Positions 50,402 to 59,494 of a stretch of 64,000 bases of DNA are shown in pieces. The notes beneath the pieces were generated by a model. The model was not told the DNA's origin and did no database searches. It saw only the letters and a list, made by a program, of their open reading frames with translations. The position numbers and the translations under genes were made by a program. Numbering within the stretch: the first letter of the stretch is position 1; each line of letters begins with the position of its first letter. This DNA comes from Acidobacteriota bacterium (GTDB lineage: Bacteria; Acidobacteriota; Terriglobia; Versatilivoradales; Versatilivoraceae): the NCBI GenBank assembly GCA_022826755.1, contig JAJDUG010000049.1, forward strand, positions 102,155 to 166,154, written 5' to 3'.

Positions 50402-52621
50402 CTACAGGTCGAAGCGGTCCAGGGTCATTACCTTGGTCCAGGCGGCGATGAAGTCCTGGACGAAGTCTTCCTTGGCATCCCCGGCGGCGTAGAACTCGGT
50501 CACTGAGCGCAGCTCGGAGTTGGAACCGAAGATCAGGTCAACCGGAGTGGCCGTCCACTTGAGGTCACCCGTGGCGCGGTCGCGACCTTCGTAGATGCCG
50601 GCGGTGGACGACTTGGTCCACTGGGTGGACATGTCGACCAGGTTGACGAAGAAGTCGTTGCTCAGGGTGCCGGGACGGTCGGTGAACACGCCGTGACGGG
50701 AGCCTCCCGAATTGGCATTCAGAACTCGCATGCCGCCGACCAGCACCGTCATTTCAGAGACGGTCAGGTTCAGCATGGCCGCCTTCTCCACCAGCCTCTC
50801 CACCGGAGATCGGGAGTTGCGGCCGGCGAAGTAGTTGCGGAACCCGTCCGCGGTGGGCTGGAGCAGGGCGAAGGAATCCGCGTCGGTCTGCTCCGCCGAG
50901 GCGTCCATGCGGCCGGGTGCAAAGGGCACATCCACGTCCATCCCGGCTTTCTTGGCCGCCTTCTCGATGGCGGCGGCCCCGCCCAGAACGACCAGGTCGG
51001 CCAGAGAGACCTGCTTGCCGCCGGACTGGGCGCCGTTGAAACCACTCCGGATTCCCTCCAGGGTCTTCAATACGCGGCCCAGCTCGGCCGGATCGTTGGC
51101 GGCCCAACCCTTCTGGGGTACCAGGCGAATTCGTCCTCCGTTGGCGCCGCCGCGCATGTCGGTCCCGCGGAAGGTGGATGCCGAGGCCCAGGCCGCCCTG
51201 ACCAATTCAGCGGTCGACAGACCGGAGCCCAGAATCTTGGCTTTCAGCGCGGCCGCGTCCTGGGTATCGATCAGGGCGTGATCGACCGCGGGAATCGGGT
51301 CCTGCCATACGAATTCCCGGTCAGGCGCCAGGTCGCCGAGGTAACGCGACCGCGGACCCAGGTCGCGGTGAATCAGCTTGAACCAGGCCCGGGCGAAAGC
51401 GTCTTCGAACTCTTTCGGGTCCTTGAGCCAGCGCGAGGTGATCTCGCGATAGGCCGGGTCCACCCTCAGGGCGATGTCGGTGGTGAGCATCATGGGCGCA
51501 TGCCGCTTGTTGGGATCGTGGGCATCCGGGACCAGGTCGGCCGCGGCGCCGCCGGCCGGCTTCCACTGGATGGCCCCGCCGGGGCTCCGGGTCTGCTCCC
51601 AATCGAAGCCGTACAAGTTCTCCAGGAAGTTGTGGGTCCAGGCCGCCGGGTCGCGCGTCCAGGCGCCTTCCAGGCCACTGGTGATGGTGTCGCCGCGATT
51701 GCCCTTGCCGTACTTGTTCTTCCAACCGAATCCCTGGGCTTCGATATCGCCGGCCTCCGGCTCGACACCGACGTACTTGGAAGGATCGGCGGCGCCATGG
51801 GCCTTGCCGAAGGTATGGCCGCCGGCAATCAGGGCAGCCGTCTCTTCGTCGTTCATGCCCATGCGACCGAAAGCCTCCCGTATGGCGTGAGCGGCCGCCT
51901 GCGGATTGGGTTTGCCGCCCGGACCCTGGGGATTCACGTAGATCAGGCCCATCTGGGTGGCTCCCAGAGGAGGATGCAGCTTCCCGTCCTTGTCGCGCCG
52001 ATCAAAGGCGAGCCACTCGCCCTCAGGTCCCCAGTTCACGTCTTCGGGATACCAGGCATCGACACGCCCCCCGGCGAAACCCAGCGTCTTGAAGCCCATG
52101 GACTCCATGGCCACGTCACCGGCCAGGATCAGCAGGTCGGCCCAGGAGATCTTGCGGCCGTACTTCTCCTTGATCGGCCAGAGCAAGCGCGTCGCCTTGT
52201 CCAGGTTGGCGTTGTCGGGCCAACTGTTGAGCGGCGCCAGGCGTTGCAGCCCGCCGTCGCCGCCGCCCCGTCCGTCGATGGTTCGATAGGTGCCGGCGCT
52301 GTGCCAGGCCATGCGAATGAAAAACGGCCCGTAGTGGCCATAGTCCGCCGGCCACCAGTCCTGGGAAGTCGTCATCAGCTTGGTGAGATCCGCCTTCAAC
52401 GCCTTCAGGTCGAGACTCTCGAACGCCTTGGCATAGTCGAAGCCGTTGCCGGTCGGACCGGATTCCCGAGAGGCTTGGCGCAGCGGTTCGAGGCTCAGCC
52501 GGTTGGGCCACCAGTAGTCATTGTCCGGCGCCTTGTCCTTGGCGCCCGCCAGGCCGATCGGCGCGACCGGAGAGATGCCGATCGCCAGCAGGGTGATTAC
52601 GGATATCGTTCGTTTTAGCAT
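50402..52621 (-). CDS. katG: Catalase-peroxidase KatG with signal peptide
   Basis: KatG is a bifunctional heme enzyme that removes H2O2. The 739-residue length is normal. The first 26 residues ([21 protein letters not shown]) are a cleavable export signal, making this a periplasmic KatP-like enzyme rather than the usual cytoplasmic KatG. The distal site is [13 protein letters not shown] (Arg, Trp, His); the proximal His lies in [14 protein letters not shown]. The Met-Tyr-Trp crosslink region is present ([12 protein letters not shown]). The ATG at 52621 follows AGGAGC. A remnant of oxyR lies on the opposite strand 320 bases upstream, as expected for a once divergent oxyR-katG pair. A bidirectional terminator follows. 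Confidence 0.96.
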   Translation of the reverse strand: MLKRTISVITLLAIGISPVAPIGLAGAKDKAPDNDYWWPNRLSLEPLRQASRESGPTGNGFDYAKAFESLDLKALKADLTKLMTTSQDWWPADYGHYGPFFIRMAWHSAGTYRTIDGRGGGDGGLQRLAPLNSWPDNANLDKATRLLWPIKEKYGRKISWADLLILAGDVAMESMGFKTLGFAGGRVDAWYPEDVNWGPEGEWLAFDRRDKDGKLHPPLGATQMGLIYVNPQGPGGKPNPQAAAHAIREAFGRMGMNDEETAALIAGGHTFGKAHGAADPSKYVGVEPEAGDIEAQGFGWKNKYGKGNRGDTITSGLEGAWTRDPAAWTHNFLENLYGFDWEQTRSPGGAIQWKPAGGAAADLVPDAHDPNKRHAPMMLTTDIALRVDPAYREITSRWLKDPKEFEDAFARAWFKLIHRDLGPRSRYLGDLAPDREFVWQDPIPAVDHALIDTQDAAALKAKILGSGLSTAELVRAAWASASTFRGTDMRGGANGGRIRLVPQKGWAANDPAELGRVLKTLEGIRSGFNGAQSGGKQVSLADLVVLGGAAAIEKAAKKAGMDVDVPFAPGRMDASAEQTDADSFALLQPTADGFRNYFAGRNSRSPVERLVEKAAMLNLTVSEMTVLVGGMRVLNANSGGSRHGVFTDRPGTLSNDFFVNLVDMSTQWTKSSTAGIYEGRDRATGDLKWTATPVDLIFGSNSELRSVTEFYAAGDAKEDFVQDFIAAWTKVMTLDRFDL

Positions 52622-52943
52622 CTGAGTTGCTCCTTTGGATTCGGAATACATCCAAGCGGCCTATGCGCTCGAGAAGCACGGCCTGATTGCCTGAAACCCT
52701 GGGGAGGGGCAGGACAGATCCGCGCTCCCTGAATGTTGTGTCGTTTTTGCCATCAGTCTGTGTTTCCAGTTTATACCACTGGCCCGCTGTGCGCCCCCGG
52801 ATGATCCATTCCTTCCTCCCGACAATGAGGGATCTGCCTCTCCTTCAGCTTCTTGCACAGTTGCTCGGATCACAGTCCAAAAGAAATCACAAGACCGGAA
52901 TCTTGAGTCTATACTTCCCCGTTCTGATATGTCTAACGCAGGG
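52622..52943. other. katG upstream region
   Basis: No intact gene is seen. It should hold the katG promoter and possibly the lost 5' half of oxyR, but I cannot recognise either. Confidence 0.35.
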
Positions 52944-53193
52944 AGACCTGGTGGCGGCGCTGCTGGCGCTGGAGGCGGATGTGGCCGACCTGGACCACCA
53001 TACGGTTGCCATCTATCCGTTCGTGCTGGCGGTTCCACGGGGGCACAAGCTCGATCGTGGCACCAGGCCTGTACCACGGAACCGGTTGCGCGGCGAGCGT
53101 GTCCTGCTGCTCGACGACGGGCACTGCTTCAGGGAACAGGCGCTCGAGTACTGTTCGAGCAACAGGCTCATAGAAGGTCTCGAGGCTTATTGA
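52944..53193 (+). pseudogene. oxyR: oxyR remnant (LysR-type peroxide sensor fragment)
   Basis: About 83 codons in one frame encode DLVAALLALEADVADLDHHT, then YPFVLAVPRGHKLDRG and LLLDDGHCFREQALEYC. This matches the middle of OxyR, including the two redox cysteines (Cys199 and Cys208 of E. coli OxyR, in GHCLRDQAMGFC). The DNA-binding N terminus and the C-terminal part are missing, and the frame ends at a stop overlapping the antitoxin gene on the other strand. It lies divergent to katG, the classical OxyR target. The remnant is probably not expressed as a functional protein. Confidence 0.78.
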
Positions 53194-53438
53194 AGACGGT
53201 CTTCGGGCTCAGGAAGCTGTCCTCCGTCACGCCGCAGCAGGCGACGGGCTGCCGCGATGTCGGCCCGGGACGCACGTTCGGTGAAAAACTCGGCGGTTTT
53301 CATGGCAGAGACCTTCTCGGCAACCGCCGTCGCCACGAACTGATTGATGCTCGTGCCGTCGGCCTTACTGATTTCTGCAACGGCTGCCTTCAAAGACGCG
53401 GGCAACCGCAATGGGTAGGTACTGAGCTGTCTTTTCAT
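53187..53438 (-). CDS. Antitoxin of a PIN toxin-antitoxin pair
   Basis: The 83-residue protein begins MKRQLSTYPLRLPASLKAAV, a ribbon-helix-helix pattern (strand, then two helices with TSINQFVATAVAEK), followed by a toxin-binding tail (TAEFFTERASRADIAAARRL). It overlaps the upstream toxin gene as ATGA (53435-53438), so the toxin is made first, a reversed order known in some PIN and HigBA systems. Expected role: neutralise the PIN nuclease and bind the operon palindrome. Its end overlaps the oxyR remnant on the other strand by a few bases. Confidence 0.82.
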   Translation of the reverse strand: MKRQLSTYPLRLPASLKAAVAEISKADGTSINQFVATAVAEKVSAMKTAEFFTERASRADIAAARRLLRRDGGQLPEPEDRLQ

Positions 53439-53860
53439 GGCGAGAGCCTTCTCAAGGCTTCCTGGGGTGAAAGCAAACCAATTCCAAATCGACTGGGAAC
53501 ATAGCCAAAGTCTCGGCGATCGAAAGTTATCAGACCATCGGCCATGCCATTGATGGCGACCTCGAGCACCATCTCATCTGCCGGATCGTGCAACCGGGGT
53601 CGCCACAGATACCAAGGTGTGACGGGTTTAGCAACCGCGCTCAGCGCCGTGATGATGACATCGACTTCGGTTTCGCTCAGCCCCGACGCGATGCGCTGGG
53701 CCGGGTCGCTGCAAACTGCCTCGGTTTCCAGCGCCAGCGCCACGGTCAGCAGCAACGTGAATTCCTTATTCAAGGCACGGTCGATCAGTGCCGCCGACGC
53801 ACCTGACGGACTTCGCAGACCGGCAACGATGACATTGGTGTCCAATACGTATCGTATCAC
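53435..53860 (-). CDS. PIN-domain toxin
   Basis: The 141-residue PIN ribonuclease belongs to the 'putative toxin component, PIN family' group: Asp in YVLDTNVIVAGLRSPSGAS, Glu in LALETEAVCSDP, Asp in RLHDPADEMVLEVAING and Asp in LITFDRRDFG. The start is a GTG (53860) immediately preceded by a 19-base palindrome and without a visible Shine-Dalgarno sequence. It is encoded first in the operon, before the antitoxin. It is probably an RNA-cleaving toxin; the target is unknown. Confidence 0.88.
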   Translation of the reverse strand: MIRYVLDTNVIVAGLRSPSGASAALIDRALNKEFTLLLTVALALETEAVCSDPAQRIASGLSETEVDVIITALSAVAKPVTPWYLWRPRLHDPADEMVLEVAINGMADGLITFDRRDFGYVPSRFGIGLLSPQEALRRLSP

Positions 53861-53879
53861 ATAAGATATGATATCTTAT
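53861..53879. promoter_or_regulatory. 19-bp palindrome abutting the PIN toxin start
   Basis: ATAAGATAT-G-ATATCTTAT is perfect and directly adjoins the GTG start. It is the likely operator of the toxin-antitoxin operon, covering the region where a ribosome site would be. Confidence 0.6.
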
Positions 53880-54150
53880 TTGCTGAAAGGATCCGACACC
53901 TCGCATCAACAGCGTGGCCCGAAACTGCGTTCATCCCACTGCCGGAATCCGTCCAAACGTGTTTAGCAGAGTTTCTCACGACACGAACAGAGTGTGCAGT
54001 GTCGAGTATCCTTAGCGGCCTCGCGATGCGACGGTGAGGCTTGCGCAAATCGGATGAATCCGACATGGATCTTCACAGCGGGAAGTTGCCGCGGCCAGCT
54101 CGGGTGTCGATCCTTTCATCCGACATCCACGACCCACGGGAATTGATGCT

Positions 54151-54552
54151 ATGACAAAATCCACTCACACGACAGAAGCGATCCGCGCGGCAATGGACCG
54201 CCTTATCGATCGCGCGACCAATTTCGACGTCGATGCCTTGGAAACCATCTACCACAAGGATTTTCATACGACTCTGGTGATGCCCGACAGCACCGTAGCC
54301 ACCTATGACAAGGAGGAATTCATCGCCCATTTCCGCAAACAGGCGGAAGAAGGCAAGACACGGCTCAATCCATGGGCAGACTGGCATGATTTCCATGTTC
54401 TAGGCGACACTGCGGTTTGCGTGCTGACCCGAAAACACAGCGGAATGAGCGGCGAGGAGATGCGACTCCTGTGTAACATCGAATGGCGTTTCGAAGATGG
54501 GCGCTGGCAGGTGCTCCGCGAGCAGATCTTCCTTCGCCCGCTGGACGCGTGA
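54151..54552 (+). CDS. SnoaL-like / nuclear-transport-factor-2 fold protein
   Basis: The 133-residue protein has an NTF2-like cone fold: N-terminal helices (IRAAMDRLIDRATNFD), LETIYHKDFHTTLVMPD, TYDKEEFIAHFRKQ, and C-terminal strands (CNIEWRFEDGRWQVLREQIF). Such proteins act as small isomerases, as dehydratases or as ligand-binding units. No catalytic residue set can be assigned by eye. It stands before an SDR remnant and two genes of a possible aromatic-acid degradation patch. The ATG at 54151 gives the usual start. Confidence 0.82.
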   Translation: MTKSTHTTEAIRAAMDRLIDRATNFDVDALETIYHKDFHTTLVMPDSTVATYDKEEFIAHFRKQAEEGKTRLNPWADWHDFHVLGDTAVCVLTRKHSGMSGEEMRLLCNIEWRFEDGRWQVLREQIFLRPLDA

Positions 54553-54697
54553 AGTGGATCGGATCAGATTGAATCCGACACTGTTGCTGAAAAACGGAGG
54601 GTTGCCGATTGCGATGGATCGTGAATGCCAGGACACGGGACAGGTCACCCCATTCGGCACACGGATGAACCTGAACTCCACGTTCGACGTCATCCGT

Positions 54698-54875
54698 TGG
54701 ACTCAAGGCCGTATCGATATCCTGGCGACGAGCGCCGGCTTCGCTGCCGGGTGAGACTGCGGAGTCGACGTTCGACGACATCTTCAATGCAACCGCGAAG
54801 GGCGTCTTCTTCACCGGCCGGCTCGCCATATCGCCGCTCGGCAGCGGCGCCCTTCACCGAAAGGGACGAAAGCTC
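54698..54875 (+). pseudogene. Short-chain dehydrogenase remnant, frameshifted
   Basis: One frame ends with QGRIDILATSAGFAAG and a stop (TGA at 54752). A second frame from 54753 continues with ETAESTFDDIFNATAKGVFF, then TGRLAI. Together they match the central part of SDR enzymes (G.IDILV.SAG... followed by F...F..N.KG.FF). Both the nucleotide-binding N terminus and the YxxxK catalytic part are missing. Confidence 0.5.
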
Positions 54876-55499
54876 ATGACGAATTCAAGCCTCGACATGT
54901 CCAGCGATACAGGACCGGCGCTCCCACCGATCGTACCGGGGAAGCTGATCCTGAACGGAGAAAACCCATTCATTCGCCTCAGCCATGCACCGGGTGATCC
55001 ATTCACTACCGACGCCAGCCTCTGGACAATCACCTATTCAACCAAGGGCGCCGGTCACGCCCTGTTCATCAGGAGTGAACTGACCGACGGCCAATGGCGC
55101 ATCTACTCCGACAATCCGGAGATGGTGAGATGGCTGCAGGCGACCGTTCAGGGAATGCTGAACCCGGAAACGGCCAGTAGCCGCATTGCTGTCCTGGATG
55201 CCAGGTTTTCACGACACGGTGATGTGCAGACCACCTGGACTCAGAAGGTTCAGTCGGATACCGACGAAATCGTCCTTGCCTGGAGCGATCTGATCGGCCC
55301 GCTCCTGATGGCGCATGACCGGCCGAGCCAGCTCCCCGAAAGAGAATACGGCGTTAGCGTCATCATGATACCGGCCCTGAAGGCCGGGTTGACATTGAAC
55401 GGCCGCAAGGCATCGGGCCAAGTGTGGCCCTGCAAATATGACGGACAGCCCTTTAGCACGGCATCACTGGCATTCTCGGAGAGCTGGAGAACGTCCTGA
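54876..55499 (+). CDS. Conserved hypothetical protein, 207 residues
   Basis: The soluble product has beta-rich segments: LWTITYSTKGAGHALFIRSE, RIAVLDARFSRHGDVQTTWT and DEIVLAWSDLIGPLLMAH, then GVSVIMIPALKAGLTLNGRK and a final SLAFSESW. I recall this pattern in uncharacterised proteins found near amidohydrolase or dehydrogenase genes, without an assigned function. The ATG at 54876 continues the frame of the SDR remnant, so fusion by decay is possible; the first 15 residues are not conserved-looking. It is followed after 375 bases by an amidohydrolase gene. Confidence 0.6.
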   Translation: MTNSSLDMSSDTGPALPPIVPGKLILNGENPFIRLSHAPGDPFTTDASLWTITYSTKGAGHALFIRSELTDGQWRIYSDNPEMVRWLQATVQGMLNPETASSRIAVLDARFSRHGDVQTTWTQKVQSDTDEIVLAWSDLIGPLLMAHDRPSQLPEREYGVSVIMIPALKAGLTLNGRKASGQVWPCKYDGQPFSTASLAFSESWRTS

Positions 55500-55874
55500 C
55501 AGCCAGCCCTGCCCGATTCCCACAGGCGATTCGGAAACAGACAGGTGACGATCCACCTCGCGCAACTGCGGCGGGCCGGCACCGGAAGCGATGGGACCGC
55601 CGTCGAAATCAGCCACCACGCGGCGGTTGCCGCGGGGTTCAACCTCCAGGCGTTTAGTGGTACACTGTGTCGGAATCGGTTCTCCTTCAAGGATCTGGTT
55701 AACTCCGTCCACAAGAATATTTTACCAGCTTCCGAAAACCGATGCCTCCTGCCTCTGGTCAGATATTCAGGCCAAGCGGCCCTCGACAAGTTCGACCAGG
55801 CGGTCTGGGCGGGGACGGATCCAGGATCGACGCCACCGCGGGTCCCATCAATCGGTGCGGAAGGAGTTCAAATC
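55500..55874. other. Intergenic region before the Tat-exported amidohydrolase
   Basis: No gene is supported. The frame is open upstream of the amidohydrolase start but reads as unstructured sequence, and a good AAGGAG marks the start at 55875. Confidence 0.4.
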
Positions 55875-56999
55875 ATGATCGACGCCCACCCTCAACCCAG
55901 ACACGGGACGGTTCGCAGCGCCTTGAGCCGGCGAGAGTTCCTGGGCCGTGCCGCAATATTCGGTTTCACCGCAGCGGCGACAACGGTACTGCCCGCCGGC
56001 GTGTCGGCGACCGCCGCAGGCGAGGATGGGGACCTTTTCCTGCTCGGATTGGAAGAGCATTTCGCGACGCCCGAGCTGCAACGACTCAACGGCATCCAGT
56101 TCCCGCAAGGCACGCCCCGGTTCGACATCAACAACGTCGGCGCTGGCCGCATCGCCGACATGGATGCGGCGGGTATCGACCTGCAGGTCCTGTCGGCCTT
56201 GACGCCCGGAGCCCAGAACCTGCCTGGAGCCGAAGGCGTGGCATACGCCCGCAAACTCAATTCCTGGGTCGCCAACGAGGTCATTCCGGCTTATCCGGAT
56301 CGCTTCCGCGCCTTTGCCACGCTGCCGCTGAGCGAGCCGGAGGCCGCCCCAGACGAACTCGAATACGCGGTTCGGGAGCTTGGCTTCCTCGGCTGCATGA
56401 CCTACGGGGCCATCCACGGCAAGTTCCTCGACCACCCCGACTTCGCGCCGGTCCTGGCCCGCGCCGAGGCGCTCGACGTGCCGATCTACATTCACCCGAA
56501 CTGGGCTTCTCCCCAAGTGATGGACATCTACTACAACGGCCTGGGCAACGAGTGGGTGAGCCGCGTTCTCAGCGGCGCAGGCTATGGCTGGCACCAGGAG
56601 GTCGCGCTGCAGTGCCTGCGCATGATTGCCAGCGGCGTCTTCGACCGGTTTCCAAGGTTGCAGATCATCGTCGGGCACATGGGAGAGGGCCTACCCTTCT
56701 TCTACTGGCGCTTTGGGGACGACCTGGCCAGGATCACCACGGACACGCTGCAGAAGCCGGTTCAGCAGTACTTCCACGACAACTTCTGGATCACGACCAG
56801 CGCGTTCTTCCGTGACGAGCTGTTGAGGCTCGTGCTGTCCGTCATGGGCGAGGACCGGGTGTTGTTCGCGGTGGACTACCCGTTCGTAAGCAACCACGCC
56901 GGCGCCGATTGGTTGCGGGCGGTTGACCTGCCCCGGACCGTCAAGGAGAAGATTGCCCACAAGAACGCCGAGAAACTTTTCAAGATCGGCCCTTTCTGA
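55875..56999 (+). CDS. Tat-exported amidohydrolase, gamma-resorcylate-decarboxylase-like
   Basis: The ATG at 55875 has AAGGAG eight bases upstream and gives a twin-arginine signal (LSRREFLGRAAIFGFTAAAT). The 374-residue protein then follows the gamma-resorcylate (2,6-dihydroxybenzoate) decarboxylase pattern: GLEEHFATPE (Glu-x-His metal pair), AYPDRFRAFATLPL, YIHPNW with the metal His, IIVGHMGEGLPFFYWR, and RVLFAVDYPF with the catalytic Asp. These enzymes reversibly decarboxylate phenolic acids without oxygen. Export is unusual for that group. It may instead hydrolyse an exported ester or lactone. Confidence 0.85.
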   Translation: MIDAHPQPRHGTVRSALSRREFLGRAAIFGFTAAATTVLPAGVSATAAGEDGDLFLLGLEEHFATPELQRLNGIQFPQGTPRFDINNVGAGRIADMDAAGIDLQVLSALTPGAQNLPGAEGVAYARKLNSWVANEVIPAYPDRFRAFATLPLSEPEAAPDELEYAVRELGFLGCMTYGAIHGKFLDHPDFAPVLARAEALDVPIYIHPNWASPQVMDIYYNGLGNEWVSRVLSGAGYGWHQEVALQCLRMIASGVFDRFPRLQIIVGHMGEGLPFFYWRFGDDLARITTDTLQKPVQQYFHDNFWITTSAFFRDELLRLVLSVMGEDRVLFAVDYPFVSNHAGADWLRAVDLPRTVKEKIAHKNAEKLFKIGPF

Positions 57000-57084
57000 A
57001 GGGAACCGCGATGATTCGAAGCATAAGCGATCCGACCTGTCCCAAGTGTTCCACCGCCGGCAAACGGGTCCGCGAATGCCTTGA

Positions 57085-59310
57085 TCACCGGGAGTTCCGC
57101 AAGAAACTTTCCACCGTCACTTCCACGGTCTGGCTCGCTTCCCGCATGGGATTGCGGGCGGTCAGCGTGTAGGTGGTGGTTTCGGTCGGACTGACAGTCA
57201 CGCTTCCGCCTCTGGGGTCGACGGCGCCGATTCCGGAGATCTCCACCTCGGTCGCGTTCAGGACATCCCAGACCAGAGTGGCTTCCGTGCCAACCAGGAT
57301 GTGATCTGGTTCGGCCGTGAAGCGAAGGATCGAAATCTGGGAATCCACCGTCACTTCCACGGTCTGGCTCACTTCCCGTCTGGAATTGCGGGCGGTCAGC
57401 GTGTAGGTGGTGGTTTCGGTCGGACTGACAGTCACGCTTCCGCTTCTGGGGTCGACGGCGCCGATTCCGGAGACCTCCACCTCGGTCGCGTTCAGGACAT
57501 TCCAGACCAGAGTGGTTTTCTCGCCGATGCGGATTTGAAGCGGCTCGGCCATGAAGCTCTGAATCGTGATCCGGGAATCAGCCGTGCTGACCATTACGCT
57601 ATCGGTACCGACTCCGTCGTGATCGTCCTCCACAGTCAGGCGGAAGTGATAGGTCTGCCCCTCTTCGGCCGTGAAGCTGGTCTGAGCTGAGGTCGGGGAG
57701 GAGAGGGCCACCGCGGGTCCGCTGACCTGCTCCCAGACAAAGGTAATGGGATCGTCGTCCGGGTCATAGGAAGCCGAACCATCGAGCATGACGGTGTCGG
57801 TCTGGACACCGACCTGGTCCGGACCCGCGTCGGCCACCGGCACATCGTTTCCCGTCCGGACGGTGCGCGTAAGCGCCTCATAGCGGATCTTGGGGACGCT
57901 GACAGGCACGGGACCCTCGGTCCTGGAGTAGTTCTTCGGATTCAGCCACTTGCCGAACTCGAGGCCGACCGTGAAACTTCCCCGGTTGCTTCCGGAGATG
58001 AGAGTCTCGTTCAGTCCGCTGGCGAGAGTGATGGCGATATGGTCGCTGATCGGATGAACATAGCGAATGCCTCCACCGGCGGTGTTGCTGTCGAACCGGC
58101 GGAACTGGGCTGCGAAATTGCCCTCGAACCAGGCATCCCCCCATGCGCCTATCGCTGCCGAGACGCCCAGTTGATCCACAATGCTCAGGTAGGTCTCTTC
58201 GATTCGGTTCTGGCCCAGGAAGCGGCTGTGCAGGAGGGCGCCGTCCAGGAACCCCTTGGTCCCGAACAGGCCCACCCGCCCTTGGGGAAAGAGGTAGTCG
58301 AGGGTGCCGGCCGCCTGTCCGAGCCCCCCGCCGTGGTTGAATTCCGCAAGCTTTACGTATTTGAAGCTCGAGAAGACTCCCGCTTGCATCGGTCCGAACC
58401 GGTTGACGATCCCCAGATCGAACTGGCCCTCGTTCCGGCCGAAGCTGTGCAGGAAGTCGCCCTGCGCCTGGACGGCATGACGTCCTCCGAACGGCAGGAA
58501 CACCTGGCCTTGGGCGCCCACGGTCAGGTTGCCGTCCGGCGAGGTGGGACCCGCCGCCAGGTTGTAGCGCGCGTACTTGTCGGAGGGCTTCGGGGCCTCC
58601 TCGCCGATCATCTGGCGCACGCGTCCCTCGGTGAGGGCCTCCGGCGCGGCGGCCGCCTCGGTCTCCAGGACCCGGTTGGATTGCTTGAGCTTGTCAACGT
58701 CGTCTTTAAGGGATTGGTGTTCATCCATGAGTTTCCGGTATTGGCCCTTGAGCTCCTCCAACGCCGCCAGGATCTGATCGAGCTTCTTCATCTCCTCGAG
58801 AATTTGAACGCAACATCCCTCCTGCGGGTTCAGATGTTCGCCGATCGATGAGATCGCTTCCTGAACTCCTTGATCGCTGATAACCCGACCCCGCCCATCA
58901 GTGACCGTTATCTCGACCCGCCGGTTCATCCAGCGGCCCGTCCGAAGCCTGTTGTCGGCGGCCGGGCGCCGCTCGCCGTGGGCTCCTATCACTATCTGGT
59001 CTGTCTTGGCTCCGTACTTGACCAGAAAGTCGCGCACGGCCCCCGCACGTCTGCGTCCCAGACCCATGTTGTATCTGGCCGGACCGCTGCTGTCGGCGTA
59101 GCCCTCCAGCTTGACGCGGTAGTCAGGGTGTTTCTCCAACAGTTCCGCCAAGCGCAGCAGGCCGGGGAAACCGTCGGTGAGAACCGACCGGTCAGTCGCA
59201 AAGTTGATCTCTTCCCAGTCCCCTGGTTTTTGCGGGAGTTGCTGACCGAACAGAAGCGTTGCCGAAAAGCAAACCACATAGGGAAAGAAAAAAAGTTGCT
59301 TGCCAATCAT
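57085..59310 (-). CDS. OmpA-family outer-membrane protein with PKD/Ig-like repeats
   Basis: The ATG at 59310 gives a signal peptide (FFFPYVVCFSATLLFG) and a 741-residue protein. Domains: OmpA-type peptidoglycan-binding domain (residues 30-140) with VKLEGYADSSGPARYNMGLG and RRVEITVTD; a coiled coil (165-215); a barrel-like or autotransporter-like region (260-480); a PKD domain (about 505-590, with VADAGPDQVGVQTD); and two nearly identical Ig-like modules (about 595-665 and 670-735), each ending with SVTVSPTETTTYTLTARN. The OmpA domain is N-terminal rather than C-terminal, an inverted layout. Probably a cell-surface or periplasmic scaffold. Confidence 0.85.
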   Translation of the reverse strand: MIGKQLFFFPYVVCFSATLLFGQQLPQKPGDWEEINFATDRSVLTDGFPGLLRLAELLEKHPDYRVKLEGYADSSGPARYNMGLGRRRAGAVRDFLVKYGAKTDQIVIGAHGERRPAADNRLRTGRWMNRRVEITVTDGRGRVISDQGVQEAISSIGEHLNPQEGCCVQILEEMKKLDQILAALEELKGQYRKLMDEHQSLKDDVDKLKQSNRVLETEAAAAPEALTEGRVRQMIGEEAPKPSDKYARYNLAAGPTSPDGNLTVGAQGQVFLPFGGRHAVQAQGDFLHSFGRNEGQFDLGIVNRFGPMQAGVFSSFKYVKLAEFNHGGGLGQAAGTLDYLFPQGRVGLFGTKGFLDGALLHSRFLGQNRIEETYLSIVDQLGVSAAIGAWGDAWFEGNFAAQFRRFDSNTAGGGIRYVHPISDHIAITLASGLNETLISGSNRGSFTVGLEFGKWLNPKNYSRTEGPVPVSVPKIRYEALTRTVRTGNDVPVADAGPDQVGVQTDTVMLDGSASYDPDDDPITFVWEQVSGPAVALSSPTSAQTSFTAEEGQTYHFRLTVEDDHDGVGTDSVMVSTADSRITIQSFMAEPLQIRIGEKTTLVWNVLNATEVEVSGIGAVDPRSGSVTVSPTETTTYTLTARNSRREVSQTVEVTVDSQISILRFTAEPDHILVGTEATLVWDVLNATEVEISGIGAVDPRGGSVTVSPTETTTYTLTARNPMREASQTVEVTVESFLRNSR

Positions 59311-59494
59311 GATGACCTCGAAATTAAGGTAAGTGTCAGGCGGATTGCTCTCAGCACCCGCCTCCCGGGATTCGATCGAATTAATGCTGCCCCGCACGGG
59401 GGCTTGTTGGACCAACACATCCAACCATTCTCAAGCGGCCGGTTCCGGGATATGGCCTGATTGGTTGGCTTTCCTAGTCGGGGAACTTACACCA

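Noticed and set aside
50693..52618. A 641-codon open frame opposite katG
   Set aside because: Antisense shadow of a highly conserved enzyme gene.
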